A stretch of DNA of 7,558 nt from Candidatus Brocadiaceae bacterium. Lineage in GTDB: Bacteria; Planctomycetota; MHYJ01; JACQXL01; CAKKQI01. Where the stretch lies: assembly GCA_919901895.1 (NCBI GenBank), contig CAKKQI010000269.1, forward strand, positions 1 to 7,558, in the 5' to 3' direction. Positions 1 through 5,271 of the stretch are shown here, one piece after another. Under the pieces are notes generated by a model. It had not been told where the DNA came from and did not search any database. It saw nothing but the letters and a program-made list of their open reading frames with translations. The stretch's first letter is position 1. Each line of letters opens with the position of its first letter. The position numbers were made by a program, and so were the translations under genes.

Positions 1-1
1 C

Positions 2-169
2 ATCCCGGAAAACATTGCCTGCGCCATAGAAGAAAATAAAAACCTTTCGGCGCCTAAGGTAGATCCGTCCCCGCCTGGGCGAGACGGAAAAGATAAAAAA
101 TCAACCGGCGATAAAGATCTATCGGATGGCAAGACAGACGCCACAGGTAAACCGAACGCGAATAAATAG
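2..169 (+). CDS. 3' end of an unidentified gene (partial)
   Basis: An open frame enters from the left edge and stops at TAG 167-169, giving the last 55 residues of a protein that I do not recognise. The first part (IPENIACAIEENKNL) looks like an ordinary folded helix. From about residue 17 the sequence becomes a hydrophilic, low-complexity tail rich in Lys, Asp, Gly, Ser and Pro. Part of the tail (DPSPPGRDG) is encoded by a palindrome at 65-87 whose close relative lies in a non-coding gap at 4902-4925, so the tail may have been lengthened by a repeat insertion. The next gene starts 66 nt downstream on the same strand, so co-transcription is possible but unproven. Coding status is inferred only from the open frame and the change in composition; the upstream sequence is needed to name it. 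Confidence 0.55.
   Translation: MPENIACAIEENKNLSAPKVDPSPPGRDGKDKKSTGDKDLSDGKTDATGKPNANK
65..87. repeat. palindromic element inside the tail of the first gene
   Basis: Arms CCGTC (65-69) and GACGG (83-87) surround a second paired block CGCC/GGCG (72-75, 78-81) with a 2-nt loop (TG). Two C residues face a single unpaired A (82). The copy at 4902-4925 is almost the same sequence, differing by one extra C and one loop base. Here it is translated in frame as DPSPPGRDG. Confidence 0.6.
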
Positions 170-235
170 CGAAAATGTTTTAATCACTGTAATCTTATTA
201 CTAAAATCTGTGTAATCATTAATATGGAGTAACGT

Positions 236-997
236 ATGACCACGAAAGTAAAACGTAAAATTGTTTGCATTGATGAATCAAAATGTGATGGTTGCGGCAA
301 CTGCGTCCCCTCCTGCGCCGAAGGAGCGCTTCAGATTATCAACGGTAAAGCCCGGTTAGTTAAAGAAATTTACTGCGACGGATTGGGCGCCTGCCTGGGT
401 GAGTGCCCGCAAGGAGCCATTACCATCATAGATCGGGAAGCCGAGGAATTTGACGATGAAGCGACCCGGGAACATATAAAAAAAATGACCGCATCCGCCT
501 CAGCCCAACCGGTTAAAAAAGAACACAGCGAATCTTTACCCTGCGGTTGCCCATCAACCATGGTTCATGATTTCCGGGAACCGCCCGCAGCCCAGACCGA
601 ACACCGGCCGGAAACGGTCAAGATACCGTCCGCCCTCAGGCAATGGCCGATCCAGCTAAAACTCGTCCCACCCACCGCACCGTTTTTACAAGGCGCCGAC
701 CTGTTACTGGCAGCTGATTGCGTACCTTTTGCCATGGCTAATTTTCATCAGGAATTTTTAAAAGATAAGGCGTTATTAATCGGTTGCCCAAAATTAGACG
801 ATAACCGGTCCGCTTTAGACAGATTAACCGATATCATCAAACTCGCTAACCTGAAAAGTTTAACGGTCCTTCATATGGAAGTCCCCTGCTGTTTCGGATT
901 GGTTAATTTAGCCAGACAGGCGCTGACTGATTCCGGTAAGCAAATACCGTTTAACCAAGTAACCATCGGCATTAAAGGTGACGTAACAAATAAATAA
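236..997 (+). CDS. 4Fe-4S-binding iron-sulfur protein, 253 aa
   Basis: This is a cytoplasmic iron-sulfur protein of a family common in anaerobes; its precise reaction is not known to me. The N-terminal 65 residues form a ferredoxin-like domain. The first motif is a full CxxCxxCxxxC (C17, C20, C23, C27). The second is C47-DGLGA-C53-LGE-C57-P, with Leu50 where a second cysteine would be in a classical two-cluster ferredoxin, so it may bind a [3Fe-4S] cluster or use another ligand. From memory CDGLGACLGECP is normal for this family. A linker leads to CGCP (C103, C105), then a conserved C-terminal domain (about 135-250) with ALRQWPIQLKLVPP, AADCVPFAMANFH, GCPKLDD and HMEVPCCFG, whose cysteines (C162, C184, C218, C219) suggest more metal or redox chemistry. 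The start is supported by GGAG (226-229) 6 nt before ATG. The ferredoxin gene follows after 26 nt, so the two are probably co-transcribed and may be redox partners. Confidence 0.88.
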   Translation: MTTKVKRKIVCIDESKCDGCGNCVPSCAEGALQIINGKARLVKEIYCDGLGACLGECPQGAITIIDREAEEFDDEATREHIKKMTASASAQPVKKEHSESLPCGCPSTMVHDFREPPAAQTEHRPETVKIPSALRQWPIQLKLVPPTAPFLQGADLLLAADCVPFAMANFHQEFLKDKALLIGCPKLDDNRSALDRLTDIIKLANLKSLTVLHMEVPCCFGLVNLARQALTDSGKQIPFNQVTIGIKGDVTNK

Positions 998-1023
998 TCT
1001 GATATTTTATGGAGGAAGGCGCT

Positions 1024-1212
1024 ATGAAAGCGACTGTTGAAGCGGACAAATGCTCTAGCTGCGGGCTTTGCGTGGAAACCTGTCCGGACGTATTTGAAAT
1101 GGATAACGATGATATTGCCAAAGTAAAAGTGGACGTTGTTCCGCCGAATTGTGAATCCTGCACTAAAGAAGCGGCTGAAAATTGCCCGACTGAAGCGATT
1201 GTGGTGAAATAA
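1024..1212 (+). CDS. small single-cluster ferredoxin, 62 aa
   Basis: This is a small soluble electron carrier of the monocluster bacterial/archaeal ferredoxin type. It has CxxCxxCxxxCP at C10, C13, C16 and C20, followed by DVFEMD, and the second half ends CTKEAAENCPTEAI (C46, C54). By analogy with the well-studied Pyrococcus-type ferredoxins, C10, C13, C16 and C54 would hold one [4Fe-4S] cluster, while C20 and C46 correspond to the pair that forms a disulfide; C43 is extra. All four ligands are Cys, unlike the Asp variant in P. furiosus. I start at ATG 1024 because GGAGG (1011-1015) lies 8 nt upstream. An in-frame ATG at 1009 would put that ribosome-binding site inside the gene. It lies 26 nt after the 4Fe-4S protein gene and is probably in the same transcript. 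Confidence 0.9.
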   Translation: MKATVEADKCSSCGLCVETCPDVFEMDNDDIAKVKVDVVPPNCESCTKEAAENCPTEAIVVK

Positions 1213-1219
1213 TAGCTGA

Positions 1220-1247
1220 AGTTAGAAATTAGACGTTAGAAGTTAGA
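1220..1247. repeat. heptamer array, 4 x 7 bp, (A/C)(G/A)TTAGA
   Basis: Four consecutive 7-mers read AGTTAGA, AATTAGA, CGTTAGA and AGTTAGA. The array lies just after the ferredoxin stop. A second four-unit, 28-bp array with the related unit AGTTATR lies inside fdhA at 5763-5790. Each array is only slightly degenerate. Confidence 0.7.
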
Positions 1248-1256
1248 GAGAATTAA

Positions 1257-1310
1257 ACCTGTAACTCAAAACTTTCCCCATAGGCGGATCGCCTTGGGCG
1301 ATAGTTTTGA
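1257..1310. repeat. TCAAAACT hairpin repeat carrying a 27-nt loop insertion
   Basis: The 19 bp ACCTGTAACTCAAAACTTT (1257-1275) are identical to 4845-4863. In both places AGTTTTGA completes an inverted repeat with TCAAAACT. At the other copy the two arms are separated by only TT. Here 27 further nucleotides (1276-1302) lie between them and contain their own palindrome, ATCGCC-TTG-GGCGAT (1288-1302). Confidence 0.75.
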
Positions 1311-1317
1311 ATTTTTA
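1288..1317 (+). terminator. possible rho-independent terminator after the ferredoxin gene
   Basis: A 6-bp stem ATCGCC/GGCGAT (1288-1302) is enclosed by a longer TCAAAACT/AGTTTTGA stem and followed by ATTTTT (1311-1316). The T run directly follows the outer arm, so the compound hairpin could terminate + strand transcription from the ferredoxin gene. The stem is short and the T run has only five T residues, so this is tentative. Confidence 0.35.
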
Positions 1318-1319
1318 AT

Positions 1320-1437
1320 TACAAGCGGTTTCAGAAGGTCTTTACAGATAATATCAACGAGCCCCGCTAAAGCGGGACTCGTTGCCGACCGCACGAATTC
1401 AGGGTAGTCGTTGACAGGACTTATGAAACCGCTTGTA
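1320..1437. repeat. 118-bp unit bounded by 14-bp perfect inverted repeats
   Basis: TACAAGCGGTTTCA (1320-1333) is the exact reverse complement of 1424-1437. The unit encloses a strong central hairpin (1355-1384) and ends 1 nt before the mnmG stop codon at 1439-1441. No open frame of note and no clear flanking target duplication is visible. It could be a miniature inverted-repeat element, a bidirectional terminator between the convergent genes, or a structured RNA. Confidence 0.6.
1355..1384. repeat. GC-rich hairpin in the convergent gap
   Basis: CAACGAG (1355-1361) pairs with CTCGTTG (1378-1384), then C1362 faces A1377, then CCCGCT pairs with AGCGGG around a 2-nt AA loop. The same plan (outer arms, C opposite A, inner arms, 2-nt loop) recurs at 4902-4925. 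No T run follows on either strand, so it is not a typical terminator. Confidence 0.65.
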
Positions 1438-1438
1438 G

Positions 1439-3289
1439 TTACCGTTTCAGATAAACCATTAAAACCGAGATGTCCGCCGGGGTAACGCCGGCAATCCGGC
1501 CGGCCTGCCCCAGCGAAATAGGTTTCACCCGGTTTAACTTCTCCCGCGACTCCCGGCTTAAATGAGGCACCCGGTCATAATCCAGCCCAGCCGGCAACGA
1601 TTTATTTTCCAGCCGTTTAAACCGGTCCACCTGTTCCAGTTGCCTCTTAATATAACCTTCATATTTGGTTTCAATCACCACCTGTTCCCTGACTGCCTGG
1701 CTCAAATTCATTTTTTTCACCAACGGACTCATTTCCCCCAGCCGGTTCCAATCGGTTTCCGGTTGCTTGAGCCACTGGCTGAGTAATTTATTTTGATAAT
1801 AAGCGCCTTCCAGGATTTTCTTTGCTTCTTTAATCCTATTTTCTTTTTCGTCAAGTTTTTGTTTTAATGATTGGTTGATTAAACCGAACTGATATCCGTA
1901 ATTCATCAACCGGCGGTCGGCGTTATCCGAACGAAGCAATAGCCGGTATTCAGCCCTGGAAGTAAACATCCGGTAAGGTTCAACCGGATTAAGGGTAATT
2001 AAATCGTCAATCAGCACGCCGATATAGGCCTCGGAACGCAGAAGAATAAATGGTGTTTTGTCCTGTTCGCCCCGCCGTAGCGGGGACGAATTCAGTCCTT
2101 CGGCTGATAATTTCAAAGCGGCGTTAATGCCGGCGATTAACCCCTGGGCCGCGGCTTCTTCATAACCGGACGTCCCGTTAATCTGACCGGCGTGCCACAG
2201 GTTTTTAACGAGTTTAGTTTCCAGGGTCGGATACAACTGGGCGGCCGGGACAAAATCATATTCAATCGCATAGCCATAACGGATAAATTCCGCCCGCGTC
2301 AACCCCTTGATTGAATGAACCATTTTCTCCTGAACGTCCGCCGGTAAACTGGTGGAAATTCCGTTGCAGTAAATTTCATCAACGTCCAGTCCTTCCGGTT
2401 CAAGAAAAATCTGGTGTCTGGTCCGTTCCGCAAAACGAACGACTTTATCTTCAATGGAAGGACAGTACCGAGGCCCCACCGCTTTAATCTGTCCGGTATA
2501 GAGCGGCGCCCGGTCAAGATTGTCACGGATAATTTTATGGGTTTTTTCGTTGGTATAAGTAATGTAACAAGGCACCTGCGGCCGGGTAATTAAGTCCGTG
2601 GCAAATGAAAACGGAACCGGCGGCTCGTCGCCGGCTTGAGGGGTCAGTTGGTCGTAATCAATACTGTTACGGTGGAGCCGCGGCGGGGTCCCGGTTTTTA
2701 ATCTCCGCACTTCAAATCCCAACCGGCGTAAACTATCTGAAATATTTTCGGCCGAAGGTTCATCAATCCGTCCGCCCGGTATTTTTTTTTCACCGATATG
2801 AATCAACCCTTTCATAAAGGTACCGGTGGTCAGGATAACGGCGCGGCCGGCATAACTTTCACCTGATTTTCCTTTTACACCGGTTACCTGATGATTTTCT
2901 GTTAAAACCGCTTCAACGATTTCTTCTTTCAGGATGATATTCGGTTCTGATTCCAGAACCCGGCGGATGAAAAGATGGTATGCTTTTTTATCGGCTTGGG
3001 CGCGGGGTGATTGGACCGCCGGGCCTTTGCTGGTATTAAGCATCCGAAACTGGATACCGGTGGCATCGATGGCTTTAGCCATTGCTCCGCCTAAGGCATC
3101 AATTTCACGCACCAGTTGCCCTTTGGCCAGTCCGCCGATAGCCGGATTGCAGGACATCCGGGCAATGGCTTCCAGACTCATTGTTAAAAGCAGCGTCCGG
3201 CAGCCCATTCTGGCTGTGGACAGAGCCGCTTCTATACCGGCGTGCCCGGCCCCGACGACAATCACATCATATTCTGGGAAAGAAACCAT
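1439..3289 (-). CDS. mnmG: tRNA uridine-5-carboxymethylaminomethyl(34) synthesis enzyme MnmG (GidA)
   Basis: MnmG is the FAD-dependent partner of MnmE. Together they install the (carboxymethyl)aminomethyl group on U34 of certain tRNAs in the cytoplasm. The 616-residue protein appears full length (the usual length is about 620-630). It shows the FAD-binding GAGHAG at 13-18, SCNPAIGG with C47, GPRYCPSIEDK with C276 (both cysteines are conserved in the family), GQINGTSGYEEAAAQG near 368-383, EPYRMFTSRAEYRLLLR and the C-terminal PADISVLMVYLKR. The start VSFPEYDVIVVGAG is typical. An unusual stretch, about residues 395-412 (AEGLNSSPLRRGEQDK), replaces the roughly 4-residue link I recall in B. subtilis; it is encoded by a palindrome at 2066-2090. 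No good ribosome-binding site precedes ATG 3289. The upstream lipoprotein gene stops only 4 nt before it, so translation is probably coupled. Confidence 0.97.
   Translation of the reverse strand: MVSFPEYDVIVVGAGHAGIEAALSTARMGCRTLLLTMSLEAIARMSCNPAIGGLAKGQLVREIDALGGAMAKAIDATGIQFRMLNTSKGPAVQSPRAQADKKAYHLFIRRVLESEPNIILKEEIVEAVLTENHQVTGVKGKSGESYAGRAVILTTGTFMKGLIHIGEKKIPGGRIDEPSAENISDSLRRLGFEVRRLKTGTPPRLHRNSIDYDQLTPQAGDEPPVPFSFATDLITRPQVPCYITYTNEKTHKIIRDNLDRAPLYTGQIKAVGPRYCPSIEDKVVRFAERTRHQIFLEPEGLDVDEIYCNGISTSLPADVQEKMVHSIKGLTRAEFIRYGYAIEYDFVPAAQLYPTLETKLVKNLWHAGQINGTSGYEEAAAQGLIAGINAALKLSAEGLNSSPLRRGEQDKTPFILLRSEAYIGVLIDDLITLNPVEPYRMFTSRAEYRLLLRSDNADRRLMNYGYQFGLINQSLKQKLDEKENRIKEAKKILEGAYYQNKLLSQWLKQPETDWNRLGEMSPLVKKMNLSQAVREQVVIETKYEGYIKRQLEQVDRFKRLENKSLPAGLDYDRVPHLSRESREKLNRVKPISLGQAGRIAGVTPADISVLMVYLKR
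2066..2090. repeat. palindromic element inside mnmG
   Basis: CCCCGC (2070-2075) pairs with GCGGGG (2080-2085) around CGTA. The outer arms TTCG (2066-2069) and CGAA (2087-2090) flank it with A2086 unpaired. It encodes part of the extra residues of MnmG. The adjoining ACGAATTCAG (2086-2095) recurs at 1393-1402 beside another GC-rich hairpin, which supports a repeat origin. Confidence 0.65.
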
Positions 3290-3293
3290 CTGA

Positions 3294-3764
3294 TTATTGA
3301 GATTTAGGTTGTTCTAAAGAATTAGTCTTTATCGGCTGTAATTTAACCTTAATCTCGGTCGGGTCTAACGACCAGATGGCGCCGGTGAAATGGTCAATGC
3401 CGCTAAAAACTATTCCAGTCGCCGTTCCGCCCCCTCGTGATCCATGTAAAGGCAATAAAATCAGATCTCCGGCAATCGTCCAGTTCACTTTTTTTCTGAT
3501 ACCTAACGTCAGCGGAAGATAACCTTCTTTGTTTATTATGACATGATAGGCATAACGGCGCGGCAGAGTTACTTTCGCCGGAGTAGTTTCCTTAATAAAA
3601 AATTTACGCTGGCAAGATTCCGAAATCATCACGGTGGCCCCGGGCGGGTCGGTGGTGATGGTTATTTTCTGCTTGGTTCCGCCGCTGGCCATTGTCGCGC
3701 AACCGATTAATCCGACGCCGGCTAATAACAAAGTACTTTCTAACATCAAGGTGCGTAGTGCCAT
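3294..3764 (-). CDS. PEGA-domain-like lipoprotein, 156 aa
   Basis: This is a probable envelope lipoprotein. A hydrophobic N terminus (about 11-21) ends in the lipobox LIGC with the acylated Cys at 22 and Ala at +2, which in proteobacterial rules favours the outer membrane. Residues about 33-80 resemble a PEGA domain, a small beta-rich surface module: ITITTDPPGATVMI, TPAKVTLP and VIINKEGY. The end, GIVFSGIDHFTGAIWSLDPTEIKVKLQ, resembles the GxxxGxDxxTGAxWxLxP tail I recall from similar lipoproteins. I start at ATG 3764, because GAAAGGA lies about 9 nt upstream; a TTG at 3770 is too close to it. It follows the barrel gene by 29 nt and precedes mnmG by 4 nt, so all three are probably one transcript. 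Its function and partner are unknown. Confidence 0.8.
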   Translation of the reverse strand: MALRTLMLESTLLLAGVGLIGCATMASGGTKQKITITTDPPGATVMISESCQRKFFIKETTPAKVTLPRRYAYHVIINKEGYLPLTLGIRKKVNWTIAGDLILLPLHGSRGGGTATGIVFSGIDHFTGAIWSLDPTEIKVKLQPIKTNSLEQPKSQ

Positions 3765-3793
3765 AATCAATCATCCTTTCTATAAAATTTAAA

Positions 3794-4762
3794 TTAAAAT
3801 TTATAACTGACTCCCAGGGAAAAAGCCGGGCTTTTAATCTCCAACTTATTACCATCTTCATCAGAATTTAAAGTCGCCCACCACTGAAAAAATTCATAAC
3901 CGGCGTGGAAAGAAAAAGCAGAATCTTTATGCAATTCTAAATATGTCTGAAAAGTAAAACTTTTCGTGCGCATCATCAAAGGCCCGCCTTCTACGGCGCC
4001 GGTATCCCACTGTAACACATAAGCGCCGCTGATTGATGTTGTCCAGGTAAGCGAGTCCGTCAGATGATATTCTCCTTCCAGACCTAAAAACGGGTAAGGC
4101 AGAAACTGCCGGAATTGTTCGGAGCCGCGATCTAATCCATTATCTAAAGCTATATCGCTATATAAATGCTCTAATCCGCCGACAAATTTTATTCTTGAAC
4201 GCTGAAAATCAAAAAAAGAAGGCGTATATTTAACCGGGATTCTGATAAGCAGACTAAATCCTTCTGTCTTAATCGGAATACCAGGGGGGAACCGGTCGCC
4301 GTCATAGGCGACCGTATCAGGAAACGTGTTCTTCCCGCTCCAGTAGAAAATTTCGGTCCCGAGCCCGTATTCCCATTGAGGACCAACCCGTTTGATTAAC
4401 CAGCGGTAACCAAGAGACGGTTTAATTTTAAGGTCGCCCTGCAGTGTTAAATCTGTCGGGGTAACATCAAACTCCCTTACCTCAGCCTCCCCAGAAAGTT
4501 GGCGATAGACCGGCGTCAGTGATAAATACCAACCATTTTTTGATTTAGAATTCCGGTTATCTTCGCCTGGGGCGAATTGACTGTTAAGTTGAATAGAAAA
4601 TTCCGGTGGCCTATTCCGGACATCCGTTCCCCCGACCCCGCTCAAGCGGGGTCGTGAGACCAGGTCATTAGCCCGAAGGTCAATAACCAGCAACCCTAAT
4701 AAATTTAATACCATCAAACCAACTATTATCCCCCTTGGAACACGACCGGTTTGTAATTTCAT
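3794..4762 (-). CDS. secreted beta-barrel-like outer-membrane protein, 322 aa, family not recognised
   Basis: I do not recognise a named family. The N terminus is a clear signal peptide: Lys and Arg residues, then a hydrophobic run (about 12-29, IIVGLMVLNLLGLLVIDL), with likely cleavage near RAND. The rest is rich in aromatic residues and short amphipathic strands separated by polar turns (GWYLSLTPVYRQL, WEYGLGTEIFYW, FSLLIRIPVKYTP, FTFQTYLEL, FSFHAGYEFFQWW). It ends FSLGVSYKF, and a final Phe is the usual outer-membrane barrel assembly signal. A porin-like or structural barrel of perhaps 10-14 strands is an inference. Just after the signal peptide, LVSRPRLSGVGGTD is encoded around a perfect palindrome (4633-4654), suggesting an insertion. 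GAAAGG (4771-4776) lies 8 nt before ATG, and a strong promoter sits immediately upstream. It is the first gene of a probable operon with the lipoprotein gene and mnmG. Confidence 0.8.
   Translation of the reverse strand: MKLQTGRVPRGIIVGLMVLNLLGLLVIDLRANDLVSRPRLSGVGGTDVRNRPPEFSIQLNSQFAPGEDNRNSKSKNGWYLSLTPVYRQLSGEAEVREFDVTPTDLTLQGDLKIKPSLGYRWLIKRVGPQWEYGLGTEIFYWSGKNTFPDTVAYDGDRFPPGIPIKTEGFSLLIRIPVKYTPSFFDFQRSRIKFVGGLEHLYSDIALDNGLDRGSEQFRQFLPYPFLGLEGEYHLTDSLTWTTSISGAYVLQWDTGAVEGGPLMMRTKSFTFQTYLELHKDSAFSFHAGYEFFQWWATLNSDEDGNKLEIKSPAFSLGVSYKF
4633..4654. repeat. perfect palindrome inside the barrel gene
   Basis: CGACCCCGCT (4633-4642) and AGCGGGGTCG (4645-4654) are exact reverse complements separated by CA. 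It is GC-rich compared with the surrounding gene and falls in the segment just after the predicted signal peptide, where extra residues are likely to be tolerated. Confidence 0.7.
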
Positions 4763-4783
4763 AACACATTCCTTTCATCACCA

Positions 4784-4812
4784 ATTATAAATTCAGTCAC
4801 TTTTGATATCAA
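4784..4812 (-). promoter_or_regulatory. sigma70-type promoter for the barrel-lipoprotein-mnmG operon
   Basis: On the minus strand TTGATA (4812-4807) and TATAAT (4789-4784) are separated by exactly 17 bp. The -10 box matches consensus fully and the -35 box at five of six positions. Transcription would start near 4777, leaving a leader of only about 15 nt that begins at the ribosome-binding site GAAAGG (4776-4771). No operator is evident, though TTTTGATATCAAAA (4801-4814), a perfect 14-bp palindrome, overlaps the -35 box and could bind a repressor. Confidence 0.75.
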
Positions 4813-4844
4813 AAACCAGTCTCGATTTTCACCCCTCTTTTTAG

Positions 4845-4871
4845 ACCTGTAACTCAAAACTTTAGTTTTGA
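4845..4871. repeat. TCAAAACT hairpin repeat, uninterrupted copy
   Basis: The 19 bp at 4845-4863 are identical to 1257-1275. TCAAAACT-TT-AGTTTTGA (4854-4871) is a perfect 18-bp inverted repeat. This is the simple form of the copy at 1257-1310, which has 27 nt more in the loop. Confidence 0.75.
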
Positions 4872-4901
4872 CGAGATACCCCAGATTGATCCCATCCCGC
4901 T

Positions 4902-4925
4902 CCCGTCCCGCCTCGGCGAGACGGG
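4902..4925. repeat. CCCGTC/GACGGG palindrome
   Basis: CCCGTC pairs with GACGGG, C4908 faces A4919, and CGCC pairs with GGCG around a 2-nt TC loop. It is a close relative of the element inside the first gene (65-87). It lies in the 4763-5271 gap, which beyond the promoter holds palindromes and no credible gene. Confidence 0.65.
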
Positions 4926-4983
4926 GCGTGCTGGCGGATATCTCCCGCCGTCTTTAGAATCGGGCATGGTTGCCACGCTTTAG

Positions 4984-4998
4984 TCCGCCTAAGGCGGA
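4984..4998. repeat. TCCGCCTAAGGCGGA palindrome, copy 1
   Basis: This 15-bp sequence is palindromic around a central A and is repeated exactly at 5232-5246. The two copies bracket the smaller palindromes at 5019-5164. Confidence 0.7.
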
Positions 4999-5018
4999 GA
5001 AAAATTTGGAGTCAGGTT

Positions 5019-5034
5019 TTAGGCTAAAGCCTAA
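5019..5034. repeat. TTAGGCTAAAGCCTAA palindrome, copy 1
   Basis: Seven-bp arms TTAGGCT/AGCCTAA surround AA. The reverse complement of the whole 16-mer recurs at 5149-5164, making an inverted pair about 146 bp across. Confidence 0.7.
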
Positions 5035-5086
5035 CACCCAACGGGACGAAGTTTATCCCGCTTCCAGCAGAACTGTCGCTACGCAA

Positions 5087-5106
5087 GCCCCGATTAACAT
5101 CGGGGC
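5087..5106. repeat. GCCCCGAT/ATCGGGGC hairpin
   Basis: Perfect 8-bp arms are separated by TAAC. It lies roughly in the middle of the unit bounded by the inverted 16-mers at 5019-5034 and 5149-5164. Confidence 0.65.
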
Positions 5107-5148
5107 AAGCCCCAACGCTACCCGAAAAATTAATATTAGGATATGTTC

Positions 5149-5164
5149 TTAGGCTTTAGCCTAA
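5149..5164. repeat. TTAGGCTTTAGCCTAA palindrome, copy 2 (inverted)
   Basis: This is the exact reverse complement of 5019-5034; the copies differ only in the central TT versus AA. A run of A follows on the + strand. Confidence 0.7.
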
Positions 5165-5231
5165 TAAAAACAATATTTCCCACCTCATCGGCAGATTGCA
5201 CACTTAATTTGACAACAATGGGATAATCCGC

Positions 5232-5258
5232 TCCGCCTAAGGCGGAAGGCGGACCGCC
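5232..5258. repeat. TCCGCCTAAGGCGGA palindrome, copy 2, with an adjacent GGCGG-A-CCGCC
   Basis: The 15-mer 5232-5246 is identical to 4984-4998. Directly next to it GGCGGACCGCC (5248-5258) is another palindrome. On the minus strand these lie 14-40 nt beyond the fdhA stop and could serve as its transcription end, although no T run follows. Confidence 0.65.
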
Positions 5259-5271
5259 GCTATAAAAGGTT

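Noticed and set aside
1009..1023. ATG 1009 as the ferredoxin start
   Set aside because: The ribosome-binding site GGAGG at 1011-1015 would then be coding; ATG 1024 gives an 8-nt spacing and the usual ferredoxin N terminus.
1213..1438. Integron attC site
   Set aside because: The inverted repeats lack convincing R' and R'' core sites, and no integrase or cassette array is visible.
2934..3293. 119-codon open frame on the + strand opposite mnmG
   Set aside because: It lies wholly antisense to well-conserved mnmG coding sequence; the peptide is a shadow with no recognisable features.
3415..3460. Repeat insertion in the lipoprotein gene (LPLHGSRGGGTATG segment)
   Set aside because: The glycine-rich stretch could be extra compared with similar lipoproteins, but the DNA has no clear palindrome and I cannot align the family reliably.
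4970..5152. Short open frame on the + strand in the 4763-5271 gap (60 codons)
   Set aside because: It consists of palindromic repeats (4984-4998, 5019-5034, 5087-5106), has no ribosome-binding site, and its peptide resembles no protein I know.
4984..5246. CRISPR array
   Set aside because: The repeats are short self-palindromes at irregular distances (two copies of each), without regular spacers or cas genes.
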